Assembly (NCBI GenBank): GCA_041302745.1
Contig: JBFYQP010000097.1
Coordinates: forward strand, 1 to 9,011
Source: JAPLGD01 sp041302745
Lineage (GTDB): Bacteria; Bipolaricaulota; Bipolaricaulia; UBA7950; UBA9294
DNA: 9,011 bases
Reading direction: 5' to 3'
Below the pieces are notes generated by a model. The model made no database searches. It was not told where the DNA came from and saw nothing but the letters and a program-made list of their open reading frames with translations. This document shows, piece by piece, positions 1 through 7,300 of this stretch. Made by a program: the position numbers and the translations under genes. Position 1 is the stretch's first letter, and each line of letters starts with the position of its first letter.

Positions 1-132
1 CTGATCTCACCTCCCACCTCCGTGCAAAGCGACGCCCACCCAGTTGGCGCCATAGGGAGCATCGATTGCCGCGAGTGGGATGGAGATTGAGAAGGTCTTA
101 CTCCACGTCGCGCTAGGACCACCAGGCTGCGC

Positions 133-151
133 GGCCGACTCGCCGTCGGCC
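133..151 (+). terminator. Possible small terminator hairpin
   Basis: The arms GGCCGAC (133-139) and GTCGGCC (145-151) pair perfectly around a 5-base loop. On the plus strand they are followed by a moderately T-rich CCGTTCTTCTC. This fits a weak intrinsic terminator for a plus-strand gene ending left of, or near, the window edge. The stem is short and the T tract is interrupted, so in DNA this GC-rich it could be chance. Confidence 0.3.
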
Positions 152-249
152 CCGTTCTTCTCGCGTCGCGGAGGAACCGGGAGCCGTCGACGAAACCCGT
201 CCTCTTCCCGGAGCCCACTCCTCACCTGGGTTGGAATGGACACACGGCC

Positions 250-278
250 TTGCGCGCAGCGCCCCGTCCAACAAGAAT
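250..278 (+). promoter_or_regulatory. Weak sigma70-like promoter candidate
   Basis: TTGCGC (250-255) and AAGAAT (273-278) are separated by 17 bases and lie about 30 bases before the ATG of the C-S lyase gene. Each hexamer matches the consensus only partly (four of six bases), and promoters of this phylum are not well characterised. The position is right for the lyase/ABC operon, but this is a candidate only. Confidence 0.2.
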
Positions 279-310
279 GCTGAGACTGACACCGGGTGAG
301 CGGGGGGATC

Positions 311-1552
311 ATGGCAAACCAAACGTTCGCAGGCCCGTTCGACGAGATCATCGATCGACGAGGCACCGACAGCACCAAGTGGAGCTCCTTCGACGAAGAC
401 ATCCTCCCGATGTGGATCGCGGACATGGACTTCCTTTGTCCTCCCGCGATCCTCGAGGCCCTGCGGAGTCGCGTCGAGCACGGCGTCTTCGGCTACACGG
501 TCGAGCCCAAGGATCTGCGTCCGCGCCTCGCCGAGTACCTGGAGCGCCACTACGCGTGGAGAGTGGCCCCCGAGGCGTTCGTGTTCCTTCCGAGCGTCGT
601 CGTCGGCTTCAATCTTGCGTGCCAGGCGGTGACTCGCCCGGGCGATGGCGTCCTGGTTCAGCCCCCCGTCTACTATCCCATCCTCGCCGCACCGAAGAAC
701 GCCCGTGCTGTGGCCCAGCATTGCCCTCTGTCTCGGTCGACGACCGGCCGCTACGAGATCGACTTCGACCACCTCGAAGGCATGATCACCAACCGCACAC
801 GCCTCTACATGCAGTGCAATCCGCACAACCCCTTGGGGCGGGAGTTCTCGCCCGAGGAGCTCCACCGCGTCGCGGACATTGCGGTCCGCAGCAACCTCAT
901 CGTGTGCTCGGACGAGATCCACGCAGCGTTCGTCTACGACGGCCGGCGGCACACGCCCATCGCCTCCCTCGGACCCGAGATCGAGGCGCGAACCATCACC
1001 CTGACGGCTCCGTCAAAGGCGTTCAACGTCGCGGGTCTTCACTTCGCCGTCGCCGTCATCCCAAACAAGGACCTGCGAGAGCAGTTCATCCAGGCGAAGC
1101 GCGGCCTCGTTCCATCCGTGAACGCCCTCGGGTACGTCGCGGCGCGCGCCGCCTACCAAGACGGAGACGCCTGGTCCGCCCAGTTGGTGAAGTACGTCCA
1201 AGCGAATCGCGACTTCGTCGTCGACTACATCCGCTCCGAGATACCGGGCGTCGGAGTCGGTCCCATCGAGGCGACGTACCTGGCGTGGCTCGACTGTCGA
1301 GACGCAGGGATTCCCGGGGACCCCTACGAGTTCTTCCTCCGCGAGGCTCACGTCGCGACGATCCCCGGCGCGATCTTCGGCCCGCAGGGCGAGGGGTTCG
1401 TCCGGTTCAACTTCGCGTGCCCCCGCGCCATGCTCACCGAGGGGCTCGAGCGGATGCGGAGCGCGCTCCGTGAGTGGCGAGACCGCCCGACGCCCGACCT
1501 CGTGGACGAGGCCGCAGCGACCGCCTGGCACGCTTCCCGCGTGGCAGGGTAA
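311..1552 (+). CDS. MalY/PatB-type PLP-dependent C-S lyase / aminotransferase
   Basis: A cytoplasmic fold-type I PLP enzyme of 413 residues. Visible family marks are an N-terminal DRRGTDSTKW segment (15-24), PMWIADMDF (33-41), NPHNPLG (170-176), SDEIH (200-204, Asp201 pairing with the PLP pyridine nitrogen), the PLP lysine in APSKAFN (Lys236), and VRFNFACPR (364-372) with the substrate-carboxylate Arg365. MalY/PatB enzymes cleave the C-S bond of cystathionine or related cysteine conjugates to release thiol, pyruvate and ammonia; the exact substrate cannot be read here. The usual length is about 390, and the surplus is a roughly 20-residue C-terminal tail. ATG 311 follows a G-run (302-307), and its N-terminus matches the family. 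An in-frame GTG at 296 is the alternative start. An ABC exporter gene begins 38 bases downstream, suggesting an operon. Family sure; true substrate unsure. Confidence 0.9.
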   Translation: MANQTFAGPFDEIIDRRGTDSTKWSSFDEDILPMWIADMDFLCPPAILEALRSRVEHGVFGYTVEPKDLRPRLAEYLERHYAWRVAPEAFVFLPSVVVGFNLACQAVTRPGDGVLVQPPVYYPILAAPKNARAVAQHCPLSRSTTGRYEIDFDHLEGMITNRTRLYMQCNPHNPLGREFSPEELHRVADIAVRSNLIVCSDEIHAAFVYDGRRHTPIASLGPEIEARTITLTAPSKAFNVAGLHFAVAVIPNKDLREQFIQAKRGLVPSVNALGYVAARAAYQDGDAWSAQLVKYVQANRDFVVDYIRSEIPGVGVGPIEATYLAWLDCRDAGIPGDPYEFFLREAHVATIPGAIFGPQGEGFVRFNFACPRAMLTEGLERMRSALREWRDRPTPDLVDEAAATAWHASRVAG

Positions 1553-1590
1553 ACTCCCGCCGCTTCGGACAAGGGGGAATCGACTCCGCT

Positions 1591-2511
1591 GTGGACCACG
1601 CCGCGCTTCGCGTGCAGGGAATCGTCAAGGACTTCGATGGACTCCGCGCCGTCGACCGAGTCAGCCTCGAGGTCAACCGCGGGGAGATCCTCGGCTTCCT
1701 CGGGCCGAACGGCGCGGGGAAGACGACGTCCATCCGCATCATCCTCGGGATCTTCCAGCCCGACGAGGGAGAGATCTCGATCCGCATCGACGGGCTCACC
1801 GGCCGCCTTCTGAAGGAGCGCACCGGCTACTTGCCCGAGGAGAGGGGCCTCTACTCGGACGCCACGGTGCTCGACGCGCTGGTCTACTTTGCGGAGCTGA
1901 AGGGCCTACGCCGCGCCGATGCCCACGAGCGCGTGCTCCGCTGGCTCGGACGGTTCGACCTGGTTCCGTGGGCCAACAAGAAGGTCGAGAAGCTCTCGAA
2001 GGGCATGCAGCAGAAGGTACAGTTCATCGCCGCCGTGGCCCACGAGCCCGACCTCCTCGTCCTCGATGAGCCCTTCTCCGGTCTCGACCCGCTCCACCAG
2101 GACCTTCTGAAAGACGTTATCCGCGAGCTGCGGGATGCGGGCACCGCCGTCTTGCTCTCGGCGCACCAGATGAACCAAGTCGAGGAGTTGTGCGACCGGG
2201 TCTTCCTCATTCACCGAGGGCGCCAAGTCTTCTACGGAACCCTCGACGAGATCAAGTCCCGGGATGGCGAGCACGTCGTTCGCCTTCGATTCGAGGGATC
2301 GGCCGAGTCGCTCGCCGCGCTTCCCGGGGTCGAGAACCTCGCGGTCCGCGGCGATCGCGCCTCCCTCCGCCTAGGGCGGGGCGCGTCCCCCGACGCATTC
2401 GTGCGTTCCTTGCCCGCGGCACTCACCGTGCGCGAACTCTCCGTGACGCGGCCCCCGCTACACGACATCTTCGTGCGTGCGATCGAGAAGGAGAACCATG
2501 AGGCTGCGTAG
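1591..2511 (+). CDS. ABC-2 type transporter ATP-binding protein (NatA-like)
   Basis: The 306-residue ATPase subunit of an exporter, acting on the cytoplasmic face of the inner membrane with the permease encoded next. In order it shows Walker A GPNGAGKTT (38-46), a GYLPEERGLY segment in the Q-loop region (79-88), signature LSKGMQQ (135-141), Walker B LLVLDEP (155-161, catalytic Glu160), D-loop SGLD (163-166) and H-loop His192 in LSAHQM. The last 85 or so residues form the small C-terminal domain typical of drug/Na-efflux type ATPases (DUF4162-like), ending in the usual PPLHDIFV stretch. The chosen start is GTG 1591, preceded by AAGGGGGA (1571-1578). The frame is open further upstream, but that part overlaps the lyase gene and looks non-coding; GTG 1612 is a weaker alternative. 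The 3' end overlaps the permease gene by 14 bases, implying translational coupling. The cargo is unknown. Confidence 0.92.
   Translation: MDHAALRVQGIVKDFDGLRAVDRVSLEVNRGEILGFLGPNGAGKTTSIRIILGIFQPDEGEISIRIDGLTGRLLKERTGYLPEERGLYSDATVLDALVYFAELKGLRRADAHERVLRWLGRFDLVPWANKKVEKLSKGMQQKVQFIAAVAHEPDLLVLDEPFSGLDPLHQDLLKDVIRELRDAGTAVLLSAHQMNQVEELCDRVFLIHRGRQVFYGTLDEIKSRDGEHVVRLRFEGSAESLAALPGVENLAVRGDRASLRLGRGASPDAFVRSLPAALTVRELSVTRPPLHDIFVRAIEKENHEAA
2485..2494 (+). promoter_or_regulatory. Ribosome binding site of the ABC permease gene
   Basis: GAGAAGGAGA lies inside the last codons of the ATPase gene, four to ten bases before ATG 2498. It fixes the permease start at 2498 rather than at upstream in-frame codons, and it shows that the permease is initiated from within the ATPase reading frame. 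Confidence 0.7.
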
Positions 2512-3343
2512 CGTCATCCGCTGGGAGTTCCTCCGCACGATCCAGAGCAAGCAGTTCCTCATCATCTCCCTCCTTATCCCGGCCGTGCTGGCCATCGCGA
2601 TCTTCGCCGCCACCTCGGCCGACAAGGCCGCGCAGCAGAGCCTGCGCGAGCCGCCTCCGCCGTTCGTCGTGGCCCTGATCCTCGCGATGATCCTCTTCAT
2701 GGGCGCATTCCTGTCCGGCGTCATGACGCTCTACAGCGTCGTCAAGGAGAAGCAGGGCCGTGTCGTCGAACTTGTCCTGTCGAGCATTTCGGCCCAGGAG
2801 ATGATGGCAGGCAAGGTCATCGGTCTCGGCATCGCTGGCCTGATCCAGGTTGCGGTGTGGGTCGTCGCCGCCTACTTCGTGGCGAGCCGGTTCACGCCGA
2901 TCTCCCTCGCCGCGCTGGGCCCTGTCCACTGGATCACGTACCCGCTCTACTTCGTCCTGGGGTTCATGCTCATCGCCTCGATCTACGCCGCCACGGGCGC
3001 CGTCATGAAGGACGTTCAGTCCGGCGGCGCTTCGGGGCTCGTTGGACTCGTCCCTTACGTGCCCATCATGTTCTCGGCCTTCATCATCGAAAACCCGAAC
3101 CACGTGCTCGTGCGCATCGCCGGGTTCATCCCGCCGTTCACTCCGTCGGTGATGCTGCTCCGCGTCGGCATCGGCGCCGCCGCGGCGTGGGAGATCGCGC
3201 TGAGCCTCGTCTCTCTCACGGTGGGAGTCCTTCTCACCATGCGCTTCGCGGCCCGCATCTTCGAGATCGGGCTCCTGATGTACGGGAAGGCGCCGAGCGT
3301 CCGGGAGCTGTGGAGGTGGGGGAGGATGCGGCACGCCCGCTAG
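2498..3343 (+). CDS. Compact ABC-2 type permease (NatB-like)
   Basis: A 281-residue inner-membrane permease, partner of the ATPase just upstream. It has about six hydrophobic segments: 19-38, 56-81, 106-129, 145-170, 178-197 and 232-262. Between helices two and three lies the usual ABC-2 cytoplasmic stretch with KEKQGRVVELVLSS (83-96) and the MAGK motif (103-106). The C-terminus, with FEIGLLMYGKAP (255-266), is typical of the NatB/YhaP-like group. NatB-like permeases are normally around 400 residues, with a large extracytoplasmic domain between helices one and two. Here that loop is only about 17 residues (39-55), so the protein is a stripped-down form. Its stop codon is one base from the stop of the convergent cyclase gene. 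The substrate is unknown; export of a lipid, peptide, drug or ion are all possible for this family. Confidence 0.88.
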   Translation: MRLRSVIRWEFLRTIQSKQFLIISLLIPAVLAIAIFAATSADKAAQQSLREPPPPFVVALILAMILFMGAFLSGVMTLYSVVKEKQGRVVELVLSSISAQEMMAGKVIGLGIAGLIQVAVWVVAAYFVASRFTPISLAALGPVHWITYPLYFVLGFMLIASIYAATGAVMKDVQSGGASGLVGLVPYVPIMFSAFIIENPNHVLVRIAGFIPPFTPSVMLLRVGIGAAAAWEIALSLVSLTVGVLLTMRFAARIFEIGLLMYGKAPSVRELWRWGRMRHAR

Positions 3344-3344
3344 G

Positions 3345-4265
3345 CTACGCGGACTTCTCTCCCCGCAGACTCGCGAGCCGTTCGAGGAACCTGCGGGCGT
3401 CGGCGGCGGGGATCTGACCCCGCCCGAACGCCAGACCGCGCCCGTCGGGCAGCTGAATGCGGAGCTCTCCGTCTCGGAATTCCGCCTCAACCTCGTCGAG
3501 CCGCTGTTCCAGCCCTCCTCCGTACCGCTGTAGGGTCGAGATCCACTTCGGCAGGTCCTTCGTAAGGCGGTTCGCGAGCCTGCGCTTGAGAGCCGCAACC
3601 GGGCCCCGCTCTCCCTCCGCCGGTTCGAGCTGTGCGCGGATCACCTCGAGCGTGTCCTCAAGCGGCTTCGCGAACTGCAGGACGAGCTTGTGGTCTTCGG
3701 TCAGAACCAGATCGAGGCTGTCGTCCGCAAGCGACAGCTTCTCGACCTCGTCGCGCCACACGAACTCGTAGAGACGGCGCGGGCCGAGGCCCTTGAGGTC
3801 TCTCTCCCCGAGGTCCCGGAAGTGCAGGTCTGCACGATGCCGCGTCTGCTCGACGATCGACCCGTCGACGACGATCTGACACCCCTTCGCGGCGTCGGCC
3901 AATCGCTTCGCGAGGTTCACCGAGTTCCCGAACAGGTCGTCGCCCGTCCGGATCGCCGGCCCCCACGTGAGCCCGATCCCGGCGCAGGCGGCGTCGTCTC
4001 CGCGCGTCTCGTTGTACGCGGACAACGCCTCCTGGGTCCCCGCGGAACAGGCAATGGCGCTCTCGGCGTCGCCGAACGAGGTCATCACGCCGTCGCCGTA
4101 GGTCTTGAGGAGTCGACCGCCGTTTTGCGCGACCTGTTCCTCCACAAGCCTCTGCAGGACGCGCGCGACTTCGAGCGCCGCCTCGTCGCCGCGCTGCGCC
4201 GTGAAGCTCGAGAACCCCCGCAGGTCGCTGAACCCCACCGCCAACGGCTCGCCGCTCGCCACCAC
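3345..4265 (-). CDS. Class III adenylate/guanylate cyclase domain protein
   Basis: A soluble 306-residue protein whose first 170 or so residues are a class III nucleotidyl cyclase homology domain, predicted to make cAMP (or cGMP) from the nucleoside triphosphate. Numbered from GTG 4265, the catalytic set is complete: metal-binding Asp14 (FSDLRGF) and Asp58 (TYGDGV), base-recognising Lys54 and Asp110 (DDLFG), and transition-state Asn117 and Arg121 in NSVNLAKRL. The Lys/Asp pair favours adenine. It has no receptor, HAMP or membrane segment. Residues 171-306 form a charged, helix-prone domain I do not recognise. GTG 4265 or 4262 is preferred because GGAGAAGGAGG lies just upstream. The longer frame from GTG 4343 would begin inside the loop of a terminator hairpin and adds 26 residues of non-family sequence. 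It is convergent with the ABC exporter. The enzyme family is clear; its input signal is not. Confidence 0.88.
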   Translation of the reverse strand: MVASGEPLAVGFSDLRGFSSFTAQRGDEAALEVARVLQRLVEEQVAQNGGRLLKTYGDGVMTSFGDAESAIACSAGTQEALSAYNETRGDDAACAGIGLTWGPAIRTGDDLFGNSVNLAKRLADAAKGCQIVVDGSIVEQTRHRADLHFRDLGERDLKGLGPRRLYEFVWRDEVEKLSLADDSLDLVLTEDHKLVLQFAKPLEDTLEVIRAQLEPAEGERGPVAALKRRLANRLTKDLPKWISTLQRYGGGLEQRLDEVEAEFRDGELRIQLPDGRGLAFGRGQIPAADARRFLERLASLRGEKSA

Positions 4266-4277
4266 GCCTCCTTCTCC
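4266..4277 (-). promoter_or_regulatory. Shine-Dalgarno site of the cyclase gene
   Basis: On the minus strand GGAGAAGGAGGC runs directly into the tandem GTG GTG codons at 4265-4260. The GGAG at its far end gives a normal spacing of eight bases to the first GTG, and the inner AGGAGG gives four bases to the second. This is the best argument for the shorter cyclase start. Confidence 0.6.
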
Positions 4278-4288
4278 GAACCCGGCCG

Positions 4289-4294
4289 ATTCTA
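4289..4294 (-). promoter_or_regulatory. Candidate -10 element for the cyclase gene
   Basis: On the minus strand TAGAAT (five of six bases of the sigma70 -10 consensus) lies between the upstream terminator hairpin and the cyclase start. A poor -35-like TTTCAG sits 19 bases before it. If real, it would give the cyclase its own promoter after transcription of the large surface-protein gene ends. The evidence is position and one hexamer only. Confidence 0.25.
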
Positions 4295-4325
4295 CTCCCG
4301 CAGGAGAGGGGAGCTGAAACAGAGA

Positions 4326-4357
4326 GGGCCGTCGGAACCTCACGGCGCCGACGGCCC
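4326..4357 (-). terminator. Intrinsic terminator after the surface-protein operon
   Basis: GGGCCGTCGG and CCGACGGCCC form a perfect 10-bp inverted repeat around a 12-base loop (4336-4347). On the minus strand it starts 16 bases after the stop codon of the large surface-protein gene and is followed by TCTCTGTTT. This is the right place and form for a Rho-independent terminator, although the T tract is interrupted. It separates the exosortase/surface-protein operon from the cyclase gene. Confidence 0.7.
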
Positions 4358-4373
4358 GGTACGCACACAGTGT

Positions 4374-7300
4374 CTAGCGATTGATGAAGAGGATGCCCTT
4401 CCCGGGGAACTCCTTCTCCCCAGAGGACGCCAGGACAACGTAGATGTAGCCGCCGTTCGCCAGGGTGTCCCCGTCGTTCGACCGACCATCCCACTCCACG
4501 GACAGAACGTCGCTCGCCGTCGTCGACCACACCAGGTGACCGGCGAGGTCGTAGACGGAGACCGAGAAGGTCTCTGCGAGCCCCTCGCCGTGATAGGCGA
4601 AGCGGACCACGTCGTCAAACGGGTTCGGAGCCGTGTAGAACCCCTCCACGGAGAACTCGCCCGCGACGATCGGCACCGACGCCGAGCTCGTGTCGCTCGC
4701 ATCGCCCGGATCGACGTACGTCGCCGTGACCGTGTCCCCTGCCGCATAGCCGACCGAGGCAAGGTCGATTCCTTCGGTGATGAACGCGCCCGCGGAGGCT
4801 GTCGCCAGAGGGGCGAGATCGAACTTGACTTCGTCGATGGTCACGGCGTTCGGCACCGTTCCCGCGCCCGCAAGCGTGGGGTCGTCGACACGAACGTAGA
4901 TGAGGTCGCCCTCAATGTACGCGGAGACCGGCGTTCCGGACTCGTCGACAAACCGCGTCGTCGAGCCCTCGACCGGCTGCGCTCCCCCCACGGAGACTTT
5001 GATCGAGATCCACGCGATGTCCGAGTGGTTCGACGGGTCTTGGTACGCTGCGAGGATCGTGTCGCCCGGCAGCACGCCGAGGGATGGCGCGCACTCGTAT
5101 TGGCTGACGAGATCCACGCACGACACGCTCACGAAGTCGCCGGCATTCGTCCCCGTCTCAAACAGGTCTGTCGACGCCCAGCGCCCGTTCCTCGGGTTCA
5201 GGATGTAGACCTTTCCCCACGTGCCCGCGTCGAAGATGTTCGTGTCGCCGAGCAGCTCGTTGACGATGTGCGTCTCCGAGTCGAGGAATCCGCAGCCGTC
5301 CTGGTGGTTCGCAGCGTAGTTGATGGGGCCGTGAGGGATGTTCTGTCCCTCGCCCGCCGTCCCGTCCCAGAAGGCCGCCACGCGTTCACGCCGCATGGTG
5401 TCTTCGTTCTGATCCGGGTCGATCACCTCAATGAAGACACAGTCGCTGTTCGCGTACCCGTCGACTCGATTGCCGTTCCGGTCGAGGAAGTACATCTCGA
5501 CCGTCGAGCCGTCGTAGACCTGTGTGTCCGCGACTTCGAACACGGAGAACGCTACGTCGTTCGCAGAACGAACCGATTCGATGGCCGGCGGGAACGCCGT
5601 GGCCACATCCCGATCTCCGAGCCCCGTGAGCGACGCATCGGTGTACTTCACGTCGTTGTACCGGACGTAGATCGAGTCCTCGTTGAACGCCTCAAGGGAC
5701 CAGTTGTCGAGTTCGAGCGAGTACCCGCCGTGCGTTCCTGGATCGCCGACGCCGAGGGCGTCCCAGACCGAGAGCAGCTCCATTCCTTGGTTCGTGAAGA
5801 AGATCGGCGAGTTGCTCGACAGCTCGTCAAGGATCAGCCACTCCGTGTCGTCGACCTCGTGGGGGTCGACAACCTGGACGACCACCCTCTCCGGACAGCA
5901 CGCCTCCTGGTTCGCGTTCTCGTCGATAACCTCGACATACACCGGATCGCGTCCGAGCCAGAAGAGGCTCTGGCTGTTCCGGGCGTAGTCCGTGAAGCGA
6001 AGGCTGCTGTGGTTCTTCTCGGAGATGTAGCCGAGCGACAGCTTGAAGTCATCCTGGTCGTTCGGATCCAGGTAGTACGCAACCAGAACGTCGCGCACGT
6101 TCAGCGTGCGGAACCCGAGATCGCGCAGGATGCTGTTCAACTTCAGCTTGAACACGCCGGTGTTCTCGCCCGTCTCCGTCGCGTAGAACATGACGCGCGT
6201 GACGCCCGAGTCGCTCAGCGTGTCAAACGCCACGAGTTCGTCGTCGTCGGTCGTCGGGTAGTGGATGTAGTACGTGCCTTCCTTGTTCGGCTGGCGGCTG
6301 CCGAGGTCGATGTACCGACCGCTGTTGTAGATGTTGCACCAGATGAGCGACTGATTCGCGGGATCGCCGTCTGTGTTGATGACGCCGCCCCATCGGTTCA
6401 GGCCCCAGAAGTCCGACGCGCTGGTCGGCTCGTTCTGCCAGTTCCACGACCCGGGGTTCACGATGATGAAGACCGGAACGATCTCAACGTCGTTGCAGCT
6501 CAGGTTCTCGTCGTCATCGACGATCGTGATCGTCGCCGCCTCGTTTCCATCCGAGTACACGGTCTCGTCCCAGCGGATCTCCGCCTCGGTGTCCTGGATC
6601 TTGGCGAGAGCCAGCGCGACGTCGGACGGATCATCCTGGTCCACATAGAGGCCGACCAGGGTGTCCATGTTCTCGAAGCGTCCGAGCATGTGCCCCTGTC
6701 CCGCAAGGAGCTTCTTCCCGGGCGGGAGGTACGCGCTCCCTAGCGGAAGCTCTTGTCCCCCGACCAGGGCGTCCACGAAGCTCAGGTGGCCGTCCGTCGG
6801 GCTGAACAGACCGTGGACCCAGACGCGATCGTCGCCGATCCCCTCTTCGGGGACCGCGTCCGCCGCAGCGTACAGGTAGCCGCCCCACTGGAAGTCCGTC
6901 GGGGTCACCGCGCCGCCGCCGGTGTCGTCGAAGGGGCCCACCTTGTCGTACGGTCCGACGATGTGGGCATGGTCGCGCCCGTCGTGGGAGTACTTGACGC
7001 GGGTCCCGATCTGGAAGGGGCGGCTGCTTACGAACAGCCCGGCGCCACGCTCGATCTCTTCAAGGTAGTCGGCGCCAGTCCAGCCGGCGGCCTTACCCGG
7101 CCAGTGTCCCTTGTACGGCACGTACTGGGCGTCACCGAACAGGAAGTTGTCCGCGTCGCCCGCGGAGCTCTTGTAGCTCTTCCAAACGATGTGCGCTCCA
7201 GTCTTGGCATCAAGGACCTTGACGTCCGTCCAAACCTTGTCGCGCACATCGCAGTCAATGTCCTCGTCTGGATCGTATACGACGATCCAGACCTGTTCGC

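Larger units (their letters stand above)
1..310. other. Leader region without a supportable gene
   Basis: I find no credible gene in this stretch. Short open frames exist on both strands, but they are Arg/Pro/Ser-rich, lack a recognisable domain and look like by-products of high G+C. In the two plus-strand frames that are open at base 1, stops occur at 88-90 and 114-116, so the tail of an upstream plus-strand gene could end here, but its residues are too few to recognise. The region holds one perfect 7-bp inverted repeat (133-151) and a weak promoter-like pair (250-278). It most likely serves as the upstream region of the lyase/exporter genes that follow. Confidence 0.5.

Noticed and set aside
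80..283. A possible 67-residue plus-strand gene before the lyase
   Set aside because: It has no clear ribosome site, contains the hairpin at 133-151 and shows low-complexity Ser/Arg/Pro sequence.
113..952. A 279-codon minus-strand frame over the leader and the lyase gene
   Set aside because: It is antisense to the clear PLP enzyme, without motifs or a ribosome site, so it is a shadow of the lyase gene.
2423..3598. A 391-codon minus-strand frame antisense to the permease
   Set aside because: The product is a highly charged Arg/Asp/Glu/His mixture, as expected opposite a hydrophobic membrane-protein gene in GC-rich DNA.
4295..4312. A CTCCC/GGGAG 5-bp inverted repeat upstream of the cyclase
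   Set aside because: The stem is too short and has no T tract; it is probably chance or part of the purine-rich leader.
6515..6545. Asp-rich stretch in module two read as a Calx-beta end
   Set aside because: The ATITIVDDDEN stretch resembles a Calx-beta terminus, but the same place in the other four modules follows the Asp-loop repeat pattern, which explains it better.
3690..6743. A 1017-codon open frame on the plus strand, antisense to the cyclase and large surface-protein genes
   Set aside because: Its product is Val/Arg/Asp-rich without signal peptide, domains or helices. It is explained by the Asp/Glu/Val-rich, high-G+C codon use of the true minus-strand gene, which has a signal peptide, module repeats and a FlgD-like end.
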